Assembly (NCBI GenBank): GCA_009928645.1
Contig: SACH01000025.1
Span: 1-40,042, forward strand
Direction: 5' to 3'
Length of the DNA stretch: 40,042 nt
From: Gammaproteobacteria bacterium
Lineage (GTDB): Bacteria; Pseudomonadota; Gammaproteobacteria; Chromatiales; Chromatiaceae
This document shows positions 1-7,010 of this stretch, piece by piece. The first letter of the stretch is position 1. Each line of letters begins with the position of its first letter. Under the pieces are notes generated by a model. The model did no database searches, was not told the DNA's origin, and saw only the letters and a list, made by a program, of their open reading frames with translations. The position numbers were made by a program, and so were the translations under genes.

Positions 1-370
1 CCCCTTGCCCCGGTGGCTGAGCATTTTCGTCAAGGCCCGAACGGTCTTGCTCACCGATTTGGTCGATCCCCCCGACATCGTCGCCCTGGCCCGGGCGTGT
101 GGGACCAATCGGACGACGCTGCAAAAGATTTTTCAGGAGCACCTGGGTATGGGGGTGGCCGGCTTTTTGCGCGAGCAGCGGCTGCATCATGCACATCGGT
201 TGCTTTTGCAGGGGGAGCATAGGGTCGAGGAAATCGCCCACCTGGTTGGTTACAGTGGCAGTCATGAGTTGCGGCGGGCCTTCAAGCAGCGTTTCGGACG
301 CCTCCCGAGCGATGTGTTCCGCTACCCTCAGGACAGCCATCACGCAGAAGTTTTTCCCCCCAGCCGATGA
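1..370 (+). CDS. AraC-family transcriptional regulator, 3' part only (truncated by window start)
   Basis: The visible part encodes about 120 residues with the double helix-turn-helix DNA-binding domain of AraC/XylS regulators. A first HTH reads LARACGTNRTTLQKIFQ. The second contains the typical segment EIAHLVGYSG followed by RRAFKQRFGRLPSDV, matching the family's 'IA..vGF.s.s.F.R.FKk..G.sP' pattern. The open frame runs to the window edge and family members are usually 250-330 residues, so the effector-binding N-terminus lies outside; the TTG at base 5 is unlikely to be the true start. It converges on the cbpM/cbpA pair, 21 bp from the cbpM stop, so its target cannot be inferred from context. 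The call of AraC-type is firm; the regulon is unknown. Confidence 0.85.
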   Translation, partial: PLPRWLSIFVKARTVLLTDLVDPPDIVALARACGTNRTTLQKIFQEHLGMGVAGFLREQRLHHAHRLLLQGEHRVEEIAHLVGYSGSHELRRAFKQRFGRLPSDVFRYPQDSHHAEVFPPSR

Positions 371-391
371 GTTGCTTTGCCAGCCGCGTCC

Positions 392-745
392 TCAGTCCCA
401 GCGCCCGAGCCGAAGTTCCAGGCAGTGGATGCGCTGGCGCAGGTGCTGGATTTCATCGAGGAGTTCAAGGGCGAGGGTGGTGGCGGGCCAGTCGAGTTCC
501 AGATCGTGACTGAGGCGCAGGGCGCGGCGCACCCGGCTGATCTGATGGCTGTCGAAGCGCCAGTCGGTGGGAGACTGGCCGCGCGGGGAGAGCAGGCCCT
601 CGTCCACCAGCAGGATCAGTACCTCGGTGCTGACGCCGCAGACCTGGGTCAGGTCCGCCAGGCCGATGGCCGGGCTCTCCTCCAGGATCAGTTCGGGGAG
701 GACGTCCAGGGGATGGTCGCGGAAGCGGTCGATGGGCTGGTTCAT
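392..745 (-). CDS. cbpM: Chaperone modulator CbpM (MerR-like)
   Basis: A 117-residue protein with the CbpM/YccV-like layout: a MerR-type winged helix segment (LTQVCGVSTEVLILLVDEGLLSP) followed by a helical C-terminus with heptad character (LALELLDEIQHLRQRIHCLELRL). In E. coli, CbpM binds the J-domain of CbpA and inhibits both its DnaK co-chaperone activity and its DNA binding. The gene begins 3 bp after the stop of the upstream DnaJ-type gene on the same strand, the conserved cbpA-cbpM operon. Length is normal (about 100-115 in known members). Cytoplasmic. It could be annotated only as a MerR-family regulator, but the neighbour makes CbpM much more likely. Confidence 0.85.
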   Translation of the reverse strand: MNQPIDRFRDHPLDVLPELILEESPAIGLADLTQVCGVSTEVLILLVDEGLLSPRGQSPTDWRFDSHQISRVRRALRLSHDLELDWPATTLALELLDEIQHLRQRIHCLELRLGRWD

Positions 746-748
746 GGC

Positions 749-1735
749 TCAGCCTCCGAACTTGGCGCGGGGATTGAAAGGCAGGCTTTCCGCCATGCGC
801 TGGTAGAGGGCCTTGGCCTCCTCCGTCTCGGCGGCCGGGGTGTGGATCTCAAGGATGAGGATTTGGTCGCCGGGAGGGTCCCCGGGCAGGCCACGGCCCT
901 TGAGCCGCATGCGTTTGCCGCTCTGACTCCCGGCGGGGATCTTGAGGGTGACGGGACCACCCAGAGTGGGCACCTGGAGTTGGGCGCCCAGGGCCGCCTC
1001 CCAGGGGGTGATGGGCAGATGGAGGAGGATGTCCCGGCCGTCGGTCTGAAAGACTCGGTGGGGTCGGAGGTGGACTTCCAGGTAGAGGTCCCCGGCGGGT
1101 CCCCCGGCGAAGCCCGGCTGGCCCTGGCCGGCCAGACGGATCTGGCGCCCCTGGCTGACGCCGGGGGGGATGCGGACCTTGAGGGTGCGGTGCTGGAGGT
1201 GGACCTGGCCCTGGGCATCCTGGGTCGGGGTTTCCAGCCGCAGTTCGCGGGTGCCACCGGCGAAGGCTTCCTCCAGGCTGATCTCCACCTGGGCGGTCTG
1301 GTCCTGGCCCCGCTGGCGAAAAAGGTCCTCGCGCCGGCCACCACCGGCGCCGCCGCGTCGAGCCTCGCCGAAGGCGTCGCCGAAGCCACCCAGGCCCCCG
1401 CCACCGCCGAACAGGGAGGAGAAGAAATCGCTGAAGCCGCCGCCGTCGCCGGTGCTGTAACGGAACTCGCGATGGAAACCACCTTGGCCAGGTGGCGGTC
1501 GGAACTCCTGGCCGGCGCGCCACTGGCTGCCGAGGGCATCGTAGGCCGTCCGTTTCTCTGGGTCCTTGAGGACCTCATTGGCCTCGTTGATCTCCTTGAA
1601 TCGCGCCTCGGCGTCTGGCTCCTTGCTCACGTCCGGGTGGTATTTGCGCGCCAGCTTGCGGTAGGCCTGCTTGATGGCCTCCTTAGTGGCGTTGCGTGGG
1701 ACCCCGAGGGTCTTGTAATAGTCTTTGTACTCCAT
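749..1735 (-). CDS. cbpA: Curved-DNA-binding DnaJ-type co-chaperone CbpA
   Basis: 328 residues. The N-terminal J-domain (about 1-70) starts MEYKDYYKTLGVPRNA and carries the HPD motif that stimulates DnaK ATPase (KYHPDVS). A Gly/Phe-rich linker follows (GGGFSDFFSSLFGGGGGLGG), then the two DnaJ C-terminal beta domains (VEISLEEAFAGGTREL; LYLEVHLRPHRVFQTDGRDI). The Cys4 zinc-finger repeats of DnaJ are missing, which is the type II/CbpA architecture. The frame stays open upstream to 1951, but the conserved sequence begins at the ATG at 1735, preceded by GGCAGGACCC, so I take that start. It is cotranscribed with cbpM, which would restrain it. A candidate promoter lies about 90-115 bp upstream. In E. 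coli CbpA works as a stress and stationary-phase DnaJ analogue and nucleoid protein. Confidence 0.92.
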   Translation of the reverse strand: MEYKDYYKTLGVPRNATKEAIKQAYRKLARKYHPDVSKEPDAEARFKEINEANEVLKDPEKRTAYDALGSQWRAGQEFRPPPGQGGFHREFRYSTGDGGGFSDFFSSLFGGGGGLGGFGDAFGEARRGGAGGGRREDLFRQRGQDQTAQVEISLEEAFAGGTRELRLETPTQDAQGQVHLQHRTLKVRIPPGVSQGRQIRLAGQGQPGFAGGPAGDLYLEVHLRPHRVFQTDGRDILLHLPITPWEAALGAQLQVPTLGGPVTLKIPAGSQSGKRMRLKGRGLPGDPPGDQILILEIHTPAAETEEAKALYQRMAESLPFNPRAKFGG

Positions 1736-1821
1736 GGGTCCTGCCGTCCGGATGCTGAGGGGAAGTTCATCAGGTCCTTGCCCGGGCCTGATCCGCGGAT
1801 GAGGTGTCTCAGAACGAAGTT

Positions 1822-1850
1822 TATATGATTGCGGAGCGGATGCCTTCCAA
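1822..1850 (-). promoter_or_regulatory. Candidate sigma70-type promoter of cbpA-cbpM
   Basis: Read on the minus strand: TTGGAA (1850-1845), then 17 bp, then CATATA (1827-1822), overlapping TATAAA (1825-1820). Spacing and hexamers fit a housekeeping promoter about 90 bp upstream of the cbpA start. I see no clear heat-shock sigma32 element. Prediction by eye only. Confidence 0.4.
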
Positions 1851-1932
1851 GGCGAGACGTACCCGTACCCGATCTGGAATGGCCCGGGTAATGGGCGATA
1901 GGTAAACCACCGCTCATCGCAGCGGGAACCCC

Positions 1933-1961
1933 TTGGCATCGGTCCTGGCATGCCCTATATT
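1933..1961 (+). promoter_or_regulatory. Candidate sigma70 promoter of the leuA leader
   Basis: TTGGCA at 1933-1938, a 17-bp spacer, and TATATT at 1956-1961. Transcription would start near 1968, only about 12 nt before the leader-peptide ATG at 1980, as is usual for attenuator leaders. Confidence 0.55.
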
Positions 1962-1979
1962 CGCCCTCAGAGAACAGCC

Positions 1980-2084
1980 ATGACCATCTCAAGCATCACC
2001 TTCCTCTCCCCGGCGCTTTCCGCGCCCGTCCTCCCGGCGGGGCTGCCAGCCCTGAGCCTGTCGCTCGCCCTGCTGCTGCCCTGA
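1980..2084 (+). CDS. leuL: Candidate leucine-rich leader peptide of leuA (attenuator)
   Basis: A 34-codon ORF (ATG 1980, TGA 2082) that is too short for standard gene calling. Ten of 34 residues are Leu, concentrated at the end ([10 protein letters not shown], six Leu in the last ten). It sits between a good promoter and leuA. Its last codons overlap the first arm of a set of competing hairpins (2076-2120). Ribosome stalling at the Leu run when Leu-tRNA is scarce would mask the first arm, the logic of leu/ilv/his attenuators in Gammaproteobacteria. The Shine-Dalgarno sequence is weak (AGAGAA). It is not similar in sequence to E. coli LeuL, but leader peptides rarely are. Inferred from composition and position. 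Confidence 0.55.
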   Translation: MTISSITFLSPALSAPVLPAGLPALSLSLALLLP

Positions 2085-2120
2085 GGGGCAGATACCAGGC
2101 ACAGGCCCCGGCGGGGGCTT
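2076..2120 (+). promoter_or_regulatory. Candidate leu attenuator: mutually exclusive hairpins
   Basis: Arm 1 CTGCCC (2076-2081) pairs with arm 2 GGGCAG (2086-2091). Arm 2 GGGGC (2085-2089) can instead pair with arm 3 GCCCC (2105-2109). Arm 3 can pair with arm 4 GGGGC (2114-2118), extended by A-T and G-T pairs to 7 bp (2103-2120). This is the 1:2 / 2:3 / 3:4 layout of amino-acid attenuators, and arm 1 overlaps the Leu-rich end of the leader ORF. Weak point: arm 4 is followed by TTAGAATAC rather than a U-run, so 3:4 is not a canonical intrinsic terminator. Confidence 0.45.
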
Positions 2121-2208
2121 AGAATACGCACCCAGTCAGATACCGAATTCCACGCCAAGCGGCCCCAGGTGGTCCCTGGCGGGTCACGCGCATACGCGGG
2201 AGCGAGTC

Positions 2209-3756
2209 ATGAGCAAAGAGCACCTCATCATCTTCGATACCACCCTCCGGGACGGCGAGCAGAGCCCCGGGGCCTCCATGACCAAGGAGGAGAAGGTGCG
2301 CATCGCCAAGGCCCTGGAAAAGCTCCGGGTCGATGTCATCGAGGCCGGTTTCCCCACGGCCAGCCCTGGGGACTTCGAGGCCGTCAAGGCCGTGGCGGCG
2401 GCTATCAAGGACAGCACGGTCTGCGGCCTGGCCCGGGCCCTGGACAAGGATATTGACATCGCCGGCGAGGCCCTCGCCGGGGCCAAGTCGGCGCGTATTC
2501 ACACCTTTATCGCCACCTCGCCCATCCACATGGAGCGCAAGCTGCGCATGACCCCGGACCAGGTGGTGGAGCAGGCGGTGCATGCCGTCAAACGGGCGCG
2601 ACGCTACACCGATAACGTTGAGTTCTCCCCGGAAGACGCCGGCCGTTCCGAGCCCGATTTTCTCTGCCGGGTCCTGGAGGCGGTGATCAAGGCCGGGGCG
2701 CGCACGGTCAACATCCCCGATACGGTGGGCTACAGCGTGCCCTACCAGTTCGGCGACCTCATCCGTGGGCTCATCGAGCGCATTCCCAATGCCGATCAGG
2801 CGGTCTTCTCCGTCCACTGCCACAACGACCTCGGCCTGGCCGTCGCCAACTCCTTGGCCGCGGTACGCAATGGTGCCCGCCAGGTGGAGTGCACCATCAA
2901 TGGCCTGGGGGAACGCGCCGGCAACGCCGCCCTGGAGGAGATCGTCATGGCGGTGCGCACCCGTCAGGACCACTTCGCCTGCGACACCCGCATCGACACC
3001 ACCCAGATCGTCCATTGCTCGCGCCTGGTGTCCGGCATCACCGGCTTTCCCGTGCAGCCCAACAAGGCGGTGGTCGGGGCCAACGCCTTCGCCCACGAGT
3101 CCGGCATCCACCAGGACGGTGTTCTCAAGCACCGCGAGACCTACGAGATCATGCGCGCCGAGGACGTGGGCTGGACCGAGAACCGCATGGTCCTGGGCAA
3201 GCACTCGGGCCGTAACGCCTTCAAGAGCCGCCTGGCGGAGATCGGCATCACCTTCGACTCCGAGGAGGACCTCAACGCCGCCTTCGCCCGCTTCAAGGAG
3301 TTGGCGGACAAGAAGCACGAGATCTTCGACGAGGACCTCCAGACCCTGGTGACGGATGCCAACCTCGATGCGGCTAACGAGCGCCTCAAGCTGGTGTCCA
3401 TGAAGGTCTGCTCCGAAACCGGTGAGACCCCCAAGGCCGAGGTGGTGTTGCAGATGGATGGCCAGGAGGAACCAGGCGCGGCTATCGGCGGCGGCCCGGT
3501 GGACGCCACCTTTAAGGCCATCGAGTCCATCGTCAACTCCGGTACCACGCTACGCCTCTACTCGGTCAACAGCATCACCAGCGGTACCGACGCCCAGGGC
3601 GAGGTCACGGTGCGCCTGGAGAAGGGTGGGCGCATCGTCAACGGCCAGGGGGCGGACACCGACATCATCGTCGCCTCCGCCAAGGCCTACATCAATGCCT
3701 GCAACAAGGTGCTCAAGCCCCTGGAGCGGGCCCATCCCCAAGGGGCGGACGTCTGA
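2209..3756 (+). CDS. leuA: 2-isopropylmalate synthase LeuA
   Basis: 515 residues, full length for LeuA type 1. It condenses acetyl-CoA with 2-ketoisovalerate to 2-isopropylmalate, the first committed step of leucine synthesis in the cytoplasm. The catalytic TIM barrel opens with the metal-binding and substrate motif [13 protein letters not shown]. The family's HxH metal ligands are in [12 protein letters not shown], and the second signature is [15 protein letters not shown]. The C-terminal third (from about residue 390) is the LeuA allosteric domain that binds leucine for feedback inhibition. Start: ATG at 2209 with GGGAG six bases upstream. A Leu-rich leader ORF and competing hairpins lie upstream, so attenuation is likely in addition to feedback. 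leuC, leuD and leuB do not follow; the next gene, 8 bp on, is a uracil-DNA glycosylase. Confidence 0.97.
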   Translation: MSKEHLIIFDTTLRDGEQSPGASMTKEEKVRIAKALEKLRVDVIEAGFPTASPGDFEAVKAVAAAIKDSTVCGLARALDKDIDIAGEALAGAKSARIHTFIATSPIHMERKLRMTPDQVVEQAVHAVKRARRYTDNVEFSPEDAGRSEPDFLCRVLEAVIKAGARTVNIPDTVGYSVPYQFGDLIRGLIERIPNADQAVFSVHCHNDLGLAVANSLAAVRNGARQVECTINGLGERAGNAALEEIVMAVRTRQDHFACDTRIDTTQIVHCSRLVSGITGFPVQPNKAVVGANAFAHESGIHQDGVLKHRETYEIMRAEDVGWTENRMVLGKHSGRNAFKSRLAEIGITFDSEEDLNAAFARFKELADKKHEIFDEDLQTLVTDANLDAANERLKLVSMKVCSETGETPKAEVVLQMDGQEEPGAAIGGGPVDATFKAIESIVNSGTTLRLYSVNSITSGTDAQGEVTVRLEKGGRIVNGQGADTDIIVASAKAYINACNKVLKPLERAHPQGADV

Positions 3757-3764
3757 TCCACGCC

Positions 3765-4640
3765 ATGGGCGCCACCCTAGACCCGGTCCGGCGCCGTCTC
3801 TACCTGGAGGCCATGGGCATCCAGGTGTGGCGGCACCGGGCCGGGGCTCCGGCGGGGGAGGGGGACGATGCCCCTCGCGACGCAGGTCAGGCGGCTGACC
3901 CTCTCCCCGCCGCCGCGTCGCTCTCATCCGGCGCGCCCAGCGCAAACCGCGTATCCACCGCCCCCGAAGCGCCGCGCTTACCCATCACGCCCAACTCACC
4001 CTTCTCACCCACTGCTCGCAGCGGTCCGGGTGCGCCGGTTCCGGCCAGGGTTGACACCGCTGCCCCCACGGTCGAGGTTTCCACCCTGGGCTGGGATGAG
4101 CTGCGCGCGGCGGTCGCCACTTGCCGCGCCTGCGGCCTGTGCGCGACGCGTACCCAGACCGTGTTCGGCGTGGGCCGCCGGGACGCGGACCTCATGTTCA
4201 TCGGCGAGGCCCCCGGGGCCGAGGAGGACCGGCGGGGCGAGCCCTTCGTCGGGCGCGCCGGGCAACTCCTTGATCGCATGCTCGCCGCCATCGGCCTGGA
4301 CCGGGACCAGGTCTTCATCGCCAACATCCTCAAGTGCCGGCCGCCCGGTAATCGTGACCCCAAGCCGGAGGAGGCGGCGGCCTGCCGTGCCTTTCTGCTG
4401 CGCCAGATCGCGCTGGTGCAGCCGCGCGTCCTGGTCTCCCTCGGACGCATCTCCGCCCAGAATCTGCTGGAAACCGACGAGGCCGTGGGCCGGTTGCGTG
4501 GGCGTTGGCTCAGTTTCGGTCCCGCGGCCCTGCCCCTGATGGTGACCTATCACCCCTCCTATCTGCTGCGCTCTCCGGAGCAGAAGGCCAGGGCCTGGCA
4601 GGACCTCGTCCAGGTCGCCCGGCGGCTGCGAGGCGCCTGA
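3765..4640 (+). CDS. Family 4 uracil-DNA glycosylase (iron-sulfur type)
   Basis: 291 residues. The C-terminal 190 form a family 4 UDG (UDGa), which removes uracil from DNA ahead of base-excision repair. Visible are the catalytic/uracil-pocket motif [15 protein letters not shown], the segment [16 protein letters not shown], and the DNA-contact loop [10 protein letters not shown] in place of the classic HPS loop. Cysteines expected to hold the [4Fe-4S] cluster are CRACGLC, the CRPP cysteine and AAACRAF. The N-terminus has the short helix seen in proteobacterial members ([14 protein letters not shown]), then an approximately 70-residue Pro/Ala/Ser-rich linker that is probably disordered. It starts 8 bp after leuA, so it is probably cotranscribed with it. 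Confidence 0.9.
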   Translation: MGATLDPVRRRLYLEAMGIQVWRHRAGAPAGEGDDAPRDAGQAADPLPAAASLSSGAPSANRVSTAPEAPRLPITPNSPFSPTARSGPGAPVPARVDTAAPTVEVSTLGWDELRAAVATCRACGLCATRTQTVFGVGRRDADLMFIGEAPGAEEDRRGEPFVGRAGQLLDRMLAAIGLDRDQVFIANILKCRPPGNRDPKPEEAAACRAFLLRQIALVQPRVLVSLGRISAQNLLETDEAVGRLRGRWLSFGPAALPLMVTYHPSYLLRSPEQKARAWQDLVQVARRLRGA

Positions 4641-4718
4641 AGGCTTGAAGGCCAGGGCAGAAGTCTTATTATTAGCCCTGATCAATCAAAACAGAGGGGG
4701 TGATAAATATTATCTATT

Positions 4719-4748
4719 TTGAAAATAATCGAATGCTAATATTATAGT
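4719..4748 (+). promoter_or_regulatory. Candidate promoter of the sulfur globule protein gene
   Basis: TTGAAA at 4719-4724 and TATAGT at 4743-4748, spaced 18 bp, inside a strongly AT-rich island (about 4670-4750) that contrasts with the GC-rich surroundings. Just downstream is a small inverted repeat (GGTAC...GTACC, 4755-4769). A strong Shine-Dalgarno, AGGAGA (4801-4806), lies six bases before the ATG. These suit a highly expressed structural protein gene. Confidence 0.55.
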
Positions 4749-4812
4749 GACCGTGGGTACACAAGGTACCGCGCTCACTGAACAAGACTCAGAAATAATG
4801 AGGAGAAACTGA

Positions 4813-5154
4813 ATGAAGAAGCTTGCTACCGCTGCTGCCGTCGCCGCCCTGCTGGGCGCCTCCGCCTCCGCCTCCGCCTTCTGGGGCGGTCCGGGTTGGG
4901 GTGGCCCGGGCTGGGGCAACTCCGGCAACGACTGGTGGAACGACATGTTCGGTGACGGCTACGGCGACTTCAACATGAACATGTCCGGTGGTGGACGTGG
5001 TTGGGGCCGCGGTTACAACCGTTATCGTGACTACTACGGCTATGGCTATGGCCCCTACTGGGGTGGCCCCTATGGCTACGCCCCCTACGGCGCGCCCTAT
5101 GCCCCCTATGCCCCGCCCGCTCCTCCGGCCGCTCCCGCCGCCGAGGCCAAATAA
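4813..5154 (+). CDS. sgp: Sulfur globule protein (Sgp/CV-type envelope protein)
   Basis: 113-residue precursor with a Sec signal peptide ([10 protein letters not shown]..., predicted cleavage after SASA at residue 22). The mature protein is built of Gly, Tyr, Trp, Pro and Asn: [13 protein letters not shown], a conserved-looking core [16 protein letters not shown], then GYGYGP and [13 protein letters not shown] repeats ending in an Ala/Pro tail. This is the composition of the Sgp proteins of Allochromatium vinosum, which form the protein coat around periplasmic sulfur globules made during sulfide and thiosulfate oxidation. I cannot tell from sequence alone whether it corresponds to SgpA, SgpB or SgpC. 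It is a single-gene unit with its own promoter and terminator. Other low-complexity secreted proteins can look similar, but the core plus the nearby tsdA support the call. Confidence 0.88.
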   Translation: MKKLATAAAVAALLGASASASAFWGGPGWGGPGWGNSGNDWWNDMFGDGYGDFNMNMSGGGRGWGRGYNRYRDYYGYGYGPYWGGPYGYAPYGAPYAPYAPPAPPAAPAAEAK

Positions 5155-5169
5155 GACCGAAGCGCGGGT

Positions 5170-5191
5170 CCCTCATCCCCCCGGATGAGGG
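5170..5191 (+). repeat. Perfect 9-bp hairpin in the sgp 3' untranslated region
   Basis: CCCTCATCC (5170-5178), a 4-nt loop, GGATGAGGG (5183-5191). It lies 15 nt after the stop codon and before the intrinsic terminator. It has no U-run, so it is more likely an mRNA-stabilising structure than a second terminator. Confidence 0.5.
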
Positions 5192-5213
5192 CACTTTACG
5201 CGCCCTGTCCCTG

Positions 5214-5237
5214 AACCGCGCTCCGGCGCGGTTTTTT
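5214..5237 (+). terminator. Rho-independent terminator of the sulfur globule gene
   Basis: Perfect 8-bp stem AACCGCGC (5214-5221) / GCGCGGTT (5226-5233) with a TCCG tetraloop, followed by an uninterrupted T-run (5232-5237). It ends the sgp transcript about 60 nt after the stop. Confidence 0.9.
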
Positions 5238-5322
5238 GTTGCCGGGCCGGGCCGGGGTGGCGAGGAGTCCAGTCATCCGCAATCCGGTAACTGACTCGCG
5301 CAAGACGAGGGCGGTATTTTTG

Positions 5323-6114
5323 TTATCGGTCCTGAGCGGCGCGAGGGGCGGCCGTCTGGTCAGCGTCGGTCTCCAGCCCCAGGGATGCCCCGATCGCCTC
5401 CCGGCAGGCGCGGGCCATGGACTTGCGGTCCATGCCCTGGCTGGGAATGAGGGCAAGGAATCGCGCCTCCACCCGGATGCCCGGGTGTTTGAGAACCCGT
5501 AGCAGGTGGGGCCAGGGTCGGTCGTCGTCGATGAAGGGGGCGATGAGATCCCGGTGGTCCGGTTCGCCATAGCGGATGGCGACCGGCTGGAGGGCGGCGC
5601 CGCTGTCCTGGGCGGCGGCAAAGAGCCGGGGGTGGAAGGGCCGCAGCCAGGAGCCATCACTGGTGGTGGCCTCGGGAAAGATGACCACCACCTGGCCGTC
5701 GCGGGCGCGGTCGGCGATTTGTTCCGCCAGCCCCCGGGCCTGATGGGCGCCGCGGCTGATGAAGAGGGTGCCCAGGACCTCGGCCATCCAGCCGATCAGG
5801 GGCCAGGCGCGGATCTCCGCCTTGGAGAGGAAACAGAGGTCGCCCTGGGCGCCGAGGACCGGGATGTCGAGCCAGGAGACGTGGTTCGCCACCAGCAGCA
5901 CCCCGGGCGCCAAGTCCCCCGTCACCACCAGGCGCAGCCCCAGGATGCGGCACAGGCGCCGGTACCACCAGCGTGACAGGGCCGGGGCCTGGCGAGACCG
6001 ACGTCCCAAGACCCGGGCCGGGGCCATCAACAAGGCCACCAGCAGGAAGGCGGCCAGCAGGTGCAGCAAGACCTTCAGCCCCCGCCAGAGGGCGGCTAAC
6101 GGTTGCATCGTCAC
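5323..6114 (-). CDS. 1-acyl-sn-glycerol-3-phosphate acyltransferase family protein (PlsC-like)
   Basis: 263 residues. An N-terminal membrane segment (about 12-34, VLLHLLAAFLLVALLMAP) precedes a PlsC acyltransferase domain. Motif I is NHVSWLD, with the catalytic HX4D (His78, Asp83). Motif III is FPEATTSDG (about 146-154), the FPEG(T)xS phosphate-binding block with Ala in place of the usual Gly. Motif IV is the Pro-containing LQPVAIRY. Such enzymes acylate lysophosphatidic acid or other lyso-lipids at the inner membrane. It follows a HAD phosphatase gene by 59 bp on the same strand, a pairing that suggests a phospholipid remodelling or phosphatidate-handling unit. The exact substrate (LPA, ornithine lipid or other) cannot be read from sequence. 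Confidence 0.88.
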   Translation of the reverse strand: MTMQPLAALWRGLKVLLHLLAAFLLVALLMAPARVLGRRSRQAPALSRWWYRRLCRILGLRLVVTGDLAPGVLLVANHVSWLDIPVLGAQGDLCFLSKAEIRAWPLIGWMAEVLGTLFISRGAHQARGLAEQIADRARDGQVVVIFPEATTSDGSWLRPFHPRLFAAAQDSGAALQPVAIRYGEPDHRDLIAPFIDDDRPWPHLLRVLKHPGIRVEARFLALIPSQGMDRKSMARACREAIGASLGLETDADQTAAPRAAQDR

Positions 6115-6173
6115 CTTTGGTGCGGCCTGGGCCGCGGAGCTGGTGAAGAAAGCGGGGTCGCTCGCATGGCCTC

Positions 6174-6854
6174 TCAGTCGAGGCCCCTGCCAGGCAAGGG
6201 GTCCCGGAGGGAGATGATGGGCCAGCCCCGCTGGCGGGCATGGTGGGCCAGGCGCTCGTCCGGGTCCACCGCCACGGGGCGGTCGACCAGTTCCAGGAGG
6301 GGGATGTCGTTATGGGAGTCGCTGTAGAAGTGGCTGCCGCTCAGATCACCTCCCCGCTCGGTCAGCCATTCGCGCAGGCGCTCGACCTTGCCGTGCTGGA
6401 AGGAGGGGGTCCCGGCGACCTCGCCGGTGAAACGCCCCCCCCGTTCCTCCGGGATGCTGGCGATGAGGTGGGGGATGCCGAAGCGGTCGGCGATGGGCGC
6501 GGTGACGAAGGCGTTGGTGGCGGTGATGATCAGCAGGGTGTCCCCCGCGGCCTGGTGCCGCTCCACCAGGGTCAGTGCGCCGGCGAGGACGATGGGTTCG
6601 ATCTTCTCGTCCAGGAAGCGGGCGCGCCAGCCGAGCAAGGCCTCCCGGTCGTGGTCTCGCAGGACCCGCAGGGAAAAGCGCAGGAATTCCTGGATATCGA
6701 GCCTTCCCTCCTTGTATTCGCGGTAGAAACGCTCGTTTTCCCGCTCGTAATGGTCGCGATCGACGATCCCCTGTTCGGCGAGGAACAGGCCCCAGAGATA
6801 ATCCGAATCCCCCGCCAGGAGGGTGTTGTCGAGGTCGAAGATCGCTAAAGCCAA
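6174..6854 (-). CDS. HAD-superfamily subfamily IB phosphatase (SerB/CicA-like)
   Basis: 226 residues, typical for the HAD-IB group. Motif I is FDLDNTLL, with the nucleophile and general acid Asp7 and Asp9. Motif II lies in LLIITATNAFV, the conserved Lys in GKVERL, and motif IV is YSDSHNDIPLLE. The helical cap (about 15-95) is the C1 type found in phosphoserine phosphatases. Family members hydrolyse phosphoserine, histidinol phosphate or lipid phosphates. This subgroup is often next to or fused with PlsC-type acyltransferases, as here, so a lipid-related phosphatase is possible, but the substrate is not determined. The ATG at 6854 begins the conserved motif directly. Confidence 0.85.
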   Translation of the reverse strand: MALAIFDLDNTLLAGDSDYLWGLFLAEQGIVDRDHYERENERFYREYKEGRLDIQEFLRFSLRVLRDHDREALLGWRARFLDEKIEPIVLAGALTLVERHQAAGDTLLIITATNAFVTAPIADRFGIPHLIASIPEERGGRFTGEVAGTPSFQHGKVERLREWLTERGGDLSGSHFYSDSHNDIPLLELVDRPVAVDPDERLAHHARQRGWPIISLRDPLPGRGLD

Positions 6855-7010
6855 GATGATGATCCTGATAGGTGGCGGTGATGATCAAGGGATTGGGGCG
6901 ACGCCCGGGAACCAGCCTCGGATCCGGATGGGGAACCTGGGTTTCCCGGCTGCGGTTCTCCGCCCCGTCCTCTCCGGCGTGGATGGTCGGGCCCGGTCAT
7001 CCACCGCTGC

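Noticed and set aside
377..1828. 483-codon plus-strand frame across cbpM and cbpA
   Set aside because: Antisense to two well-supported genes.
2119..3318. 399-codon minus-strand open frame opposite leuA
   Set aside because: Antisense to a certain gene; low-complexity Leu/Gly/Asp composition typical of GC-rich shadows.
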